Shown one piece after another: positions 61,316 to 64,000 of a DNA stretch of 64,000 bases. Made by a program: the position numbers and the translations under genes. The stretch's first letter is position 1, and every line of letters begins with the position of its first letter. The notes below the pieces were generated by a model. It was not told the origin of the DNA. It searched no databases and was given only the letters and a program-made list of their open reading frames with translations. This DNA comes from Caldanaerobius fijiensis DSM 17918 (GTDB lineage Bacteria; Bacillota; Thermoanaerobacteria; Thermoanaerobacterales; Caldanaerobiaceae), in the NCBI RefSeq assembly GCF_900129075.1, contig NZ_FQVH01000003.1, positions 62,001 through 126,000 of the forward strand, given 5' to 3'.

Positions 61316-61333
61316 TTTGTGATGTTTTTGTGA
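61316..61333 (+). promoter_or_regulatory. Direct repeat in divergent control region (OmpR-type box)
   Basis: TTTGTGA at 61316-61322 and 61327-61333, 11 bp apart, match the one-turn direct repeats bound by OmpR-family regulators. The -10 of the minus-strand gene (TATAAT on minus, 61276-61281) lies 40 bp away, and the response regulator start 64 bp away, so the regulator probably acts on one or both. Confidence 0.5.
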
Positions 61334-61396
61334 GGATTTTTATTATGCAATTGCATTAATTGCTGAAATATTGTAATCTGATTCTGGGTGATGAAG

Positions 61397-62065
61397 ATGG
61401 ATAAGGTACTGGTTATTGAAGACGAAAAAGGACTTCAGGATATATTGAAAACCTATTTAGAAAAAAACGGTTATTCAGCATTTATTGCAGGGGATGGCCG
61501 TAGTGGCCTTGAGCTTATTGAAAAATATGATATATCCCTTGTCATCCTTGATGTCATGTTGCCTGATATGGACGGGTGGAGAGTGCTAAGAGAACTCAGG
61601 GAAACATCAGATGTACCTGTGATAATGTTGACAGCAAGGGGAGAAGAGTACGATAAGTTGTTGGGCTTTGAGCTGGGGGCTGATGATTATGTGGTAAAGC
61701 CTTTTAGCCCCAGGGAATTGATGGCCAGGATAAAAGCCCTTTTGAAAAGGGTGGATAAAGGTGGCGCAAAAAATGTCCTGGAATGGAAAGGCATTGTGGT
61801 GGACGTTGATTCGAGAGAGGTTTATGTAGACGGCAATAAGGTTGATTTTACGCCAAAGGAATTTGATCTACTGAAATACCTTATGGAAAACAGGGGTCGT
61901 GCTATAACGAGAGAGCAGTGCCTCGAGAGAGTGTGGGGTTATGATTTTTACGGCGATCTCAGGACGGTTGACACTCATATCAAGCAGATCAGGGAAAAAT
62001 TAGGAGACAAGAGGTACCTGGTGAAAACCGTTTGGGGAATTGGTTATAAATTGGATGGTGAATGA
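61397..62065 (+). CDS. OmpR-family response regulator
   Basis: A 222-aa regulator: receiver domain with VLVIEDEKGLQDIL, the phospho-acceptor Asp in LVILDVMLPDMDGW, Thr in VIMLTARGEEYD and Lys in DYVVKPFSPREL; then a winged-helix DNA-binding domain (about 130-220, FTPKEFDLLKYLMENRGRAITREQCLERVWGYDFYGDLRTVDTHIKQIREKLG). Start is ATG 61397 or 61391. The kinase follows directly, forming a two-component system next to a secreted DUF2680 gene. Confidence 0.95.
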   Translation: MDKVLVIEDEKGLQDILKTYLEKNGYSAFIAGDGRSGLELIEKYDISLVILDVMLPDMDGWRVLRELRETSDVPVIMLTARGEEYDKLLGFELGADDYVVKPFSPRELMARIKALLKRVDKGGAKNVLEWKGIVVDVDSREVYVDGNKVDFTPKEFDLLKYLMENRGRAITREQCLERVWGYDFYGDLRTVDTHIKQIREKLGDKRYLVKTVWGIGYKLDGE

Positions 62066-62066
62066 C

Positions 62067-63431
62067 GTGAAGGGAATAAAGAGAAAGATATTTTTATCGT
62101 ATATATTGGTAATAGCCGTCATACTGATTTTATTCTGGCTGACACAGGTGGTTTTCTTGCGAAAGATTTATATAAACAGCAAGGTAAATGAACTTAAAGC
62201 TCTTGCCTCATATATAGCTAAAAACATAGACCAGCAGGAGAAGCTATATGATGCCACAGAGCGTTGGGGTGCCAGACTGGTGATAGTTGATGAACGTGGA
62301 GAAATAATATTAAATAATAGGATGCGAGGAGGAGGCATGGGCTACGGCATGGGAGCTGGTGCAGGAATGCCATTGCCTTTGCTGTATCAGTATAAACCGG
62401 GAGTATATTATTACAATGGTACGGATTTAAAGATGGAGCACCTGGCCGTAGTGCAGAATTATACGCATGATTCTAGCAGGGGCAGGATCATTTTAAGCAT
62501 ACCGATGTCTTCTATTGACGACAATGTAAAGATCTTTAAGAGCCTGTTTTGGTGGATAGGAGCTTTATCCGTGCTTTTTTCTTTTGCCCTATCGTGGGCG
62601 TTTTCGCGCAGGTTTATAGTGCCTATTGATAAACTTAAAGAAGCGGCAGGAGAGATATCAAGAGGTAATTTCAAGGTCAAGGTAAGTGACGATTTAAAGG
62701 ACGAGTTTAAGGACCTGGCGCTTTCTATTGAGGATATGGCATCAGACTTGGATAGAGCTGATAAATTAAAAAAAGATTTTATTGCCAATATGACTCATGA
62801 CTTAAAAACTCCTTTAGGGCTCATAAGGGGCTATGCTGAGATGTTACTGGATTTTTACGGTGATGAAAAAGAACAAAGGGATAAATACCTTAATACGATT
62901 ATAAGCGAATCTCAGCGGATGTCGGCTTTGATTGACAGTATACTGTCTCTATCAAAACTTCAATCGGGCTATGTAAAGCTGGATATAAGCGAATTCAATT
63001 TATATGATCTTGTTGAAGAGGTATTGAGGGCTTTTGAGGTAGAATTAAACAAAAAGGACATAAAAGTAATATTAAATGGCCTTGATGTGAGAGTACAGGG
63101 CGATAGGGAACTGTTAAAGCGGGTGTTTATAAACACCATTGACAATTCGCTGAAAAATATGGATGCTGGCGGCTGTTTGAGTATTTTCACGTACATTAAA
63201 GGGGATGCTGTAGAGGTAAACATAAAAGATACAGGCCGCGGGATACCTTCTGATAAGATCGACGGCATTTTTGACAGGTATTATAAGCTTGATAAATTGG
63301 GAACAGGTCTTGGGCTCGCGATAGTTAGCGAAATATTAAAACTTCATAAAAGCCAGTACGGTATAGAAAGCCAGGAGGGAATAGGGACGACTTTTTATTT
63401 CGCTATTAAATTGGCCAAACCAGCGGTATAA
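62067..63431 (+). CDS. Sensor histidine kinase
   Basis: A 454-aa membrane kinase: TM1 at about 6-28, an extracytoplasmic loop to about 155 that carries MRGGGMGYGMGAGAGMPLPLLYQYKPGVYYYN, TM2 at about 155-178, HAMP to about 235, HisKA with phospho-His in FIANMTHDLKTPLGLIRGYAEML, and the ATPase domain (NTIDNSLKNMDAGG, DTGRGIPSDKIDGIFDRYYK, GTGLGLAIVSEI). The Gly/Met-rich loop suggests sensing of a metal or of the partner protein. GTG 62067 has GGATGGTG upstream; other in-frame starts precede the regulator's stop. Confidence 0.93.
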   Translation: MKGIKRKIFLSYILVIAVILILFWLTQVVFLRKIYINSKVNELKALASYIAKNIDQQEKLYDATERWGARLVIVDERGEIILNNRMRGGGMGYGMGAGAGMPLPLLYQYKPGVYYYNGTDLKMEHLAVVQNYTHDSSRGRIILSIPMSSIDDNVKIFKSLFWWIGALSVLFSFALSWAFSRRFIVPIDKLKEAAGEISRGNFKVKVSDDLKDEFKDLALSIEDMASDLDRADKLKKDFIANMTHDLKTPLGLIRGYAEMLLDFYGDEKEQRDKYLNTIISESQRMSALIDSILSLSKLQSGYVKLDISEFNLYDLVEEVLRAFEVELNKKDIKVILNGLDVRVQGDRELLKRVFINTIDNSLKNMDAGGCLSIFTYIKGDAVEVNIKDTGRGIPSDKIDGIFDRYYKLDKLGTGLGLAIVSEILKLHKSQYGIESQEGIGTTFYFAIKLAKPAV

Positions 63432-63446
63432 ATTTGGTTTGCTATA

Positions 63447-63455
63447 TGCTATAAT
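63447..63455 (+). promoter_or_regulatory. Extended -10 promoter
   Basis: TGCTATAAT at 63447-63455, 60 bp before the rhamnosidase start. No standard -35. Confidence 0.45.
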
Positions 63456-63514
63456 GTATCTGTAAAAATACGACAATCAGCGATTAGCTTAAATAAAAAG
63501 GGGGAAAGATAATT

Positions 63515-64000
63515 ATGAACGAAAAGAATATTTATGCACCTTATGATCTAAGGTGTCAGTATGTCAGAGAACCTCTGGGGTTAGACAGCAAGCGTCCTCT
63601 GTTTTCATGGGTTTTAAAGCATGATGACATGGGACAGTTTCAGACGGCATATCAGGTGATCGTTTCTGATGACCCTGAACTCATTGAAAGAGGACAAGGG
63701 AATATGTGGGATAGCGGTGTGGTGCAGTCGGGAGATACCGCTAATGTGGTATACAATGGTAAAGAATTAAAATCCCGCACAAGGTATTACTGGAGGGTGC
63801 GCTGGTGGGATAAAAACGGCGACGTAAGTCCTTATAGCGAAGTGGCTGTATTTGAAACGGCTTTTTTAGACCAAAGCGATTGGAGGGCAAAATGGATAGG
63901 CAATGGCAGTGATCAGGTTTTTGAAGCTCAAAGCGACGGTTTTAAGCCACAACAGAACTACCAGATGAGGTATGGGAGCCTGTTCAGAAAAGAATTCATA
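63515..64000 (+). CDS. Alpha-L-rhamnosidase, N-terminal part (cut by window end)
   Basis: The first 162 codons of a long gene, open to the last base. The sequence MNEKNIYAPYDLRCQYVREPLGLDSKRPLFSW...QTAYQVIVSDDPELIE...WDSGVV...SRTRYYWRVRWWDKNG...FETAFLDQSDWRAKWIG matches the N-terminal beta-sandwich domains of GH78 alpha-L-rhamnosidases. The catalytic barrel lies outside. AAAAAGGGGGAAAG precedes the ATG. It fits the plant-polysaccharide use seen with melA and GH3. Confidence 0.87.
   Translation, partial: MNEKNIYAPYDLRCQYVREPLGLDSKRPLFSWVLKHDDMGQFQTAYQVIVSDDPELIERGQGNMWDSGVVQSGDTANVVYNGKELKSRTRYYWRVRWWDKNGDVSPYSEVAVFETAFLDQSDWRAKWIGNGSDQVFEAQSDGFKPQQNYQMRYGSLFRKEFI

Overview
The window looks like chromosome from a low-GC, strictly anaerobic, motile Firmicute, most likely a saccharolytic (possibly thermophilic) clostridium related to Thermoanaerobacterales. 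The grounds are an rnfCDGEAB operon, a Gram-positive style comF-yvyF-flgM-flgN-flgK-flgL flagellar order, strong GGAGG ribosome sites with many GTG/TTG starts, consensus sigma-A and sigma-28 promoters, and glycosidases of families GH4, GH3 and an alpha-L-rhamnosidase. The species assignment is inference.

Layout. 1-6.9 kb: late flagellar operon (3' end of comFC, yvyF, sigma-28 promoter, flgM, flgN, flgK, flgL, flaG, fliD, fliS, fliT-like). 6.9-15.4 kb: glycosyltransferase, zinc-ribbon protein, polar amino acid ABC transporter behind a DnaA-box cluster, hpf, secA, and prfB with its programmed +1 frameshift. 15.5-23.9 kb: the Rnf complex, a class I glutamine amidotransferase, an acyl-CoA synthetase and a class II aldolase. 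24-27.7 kb: a heterodimeric ABC exporter pair behind a leader that looks regulatory. 28-33.4 kb: ThuA-like protein, a conserved hypothetical, a ROK repressor, and divergent melA / AraC-type regulator.

33.4-46.6 kb is an AT-rich surface/accessory island: flagellin, an unknown 117-aa protein, a Maf-type flagellin glycosyltransferase, and a complete-looking legionaminic-acid pathway (legB, legC, legG, legI, a NeuD-like acyltransferase, a PtmE-like nucleotidyltransferase, legF). It ends with a large SF1 helicase carrying a degenerate PLD-like region and a topoisomerase-type zinc ribbon. 46.6-52.2 kb is a patchwork: a broken HD-GYP gene, an SDR, a frameshifted nucleotidyltransferase joined in frame to an aldo/keto reductase, Fe/Mn superoxide dismutase, and a DUF5320/DUF134 pair. 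Three copies of a palindromic, MITE-like repeat occur in the window (one at 27.7 kb, two around the DUF5320 gene). 52.2-64 kb: dus, a glycosylasparaginase-type Ntn hydrolase, tyrS, a YerB-like lipoprotein, a QueG-like Fe-S protein, a DUF89 protein, a GH3 glycosidase, a DUF2680 secreted protein divergent from a two-component system, and the start of an alpha-L-rhamnosidase cut by the window end.

How it works together: FlgM, FlgN, FliS and FliT-like proteins control and chaperone filament assembly. Flagellin lies about 29 kb away under its own sigma-28 promoter beside the genes that probably glycosylate it. Rnf couples ferredoxin oxidation to NAD reduction and ion pumping in a fermenter that lives on plant sugars. 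No tRNA, rRNA or CRISPR array was seen. The most unusual signals are regulatory: an AUG-stop mini-ORF next to an SD-sequestering hairpin before the ABC exporter, a mini-ORF/hairpin before the aldolase, a terminator whose 3' arm is a ribosome site, and a consensus promoter wrapped in a 16-bp inverted repeat.
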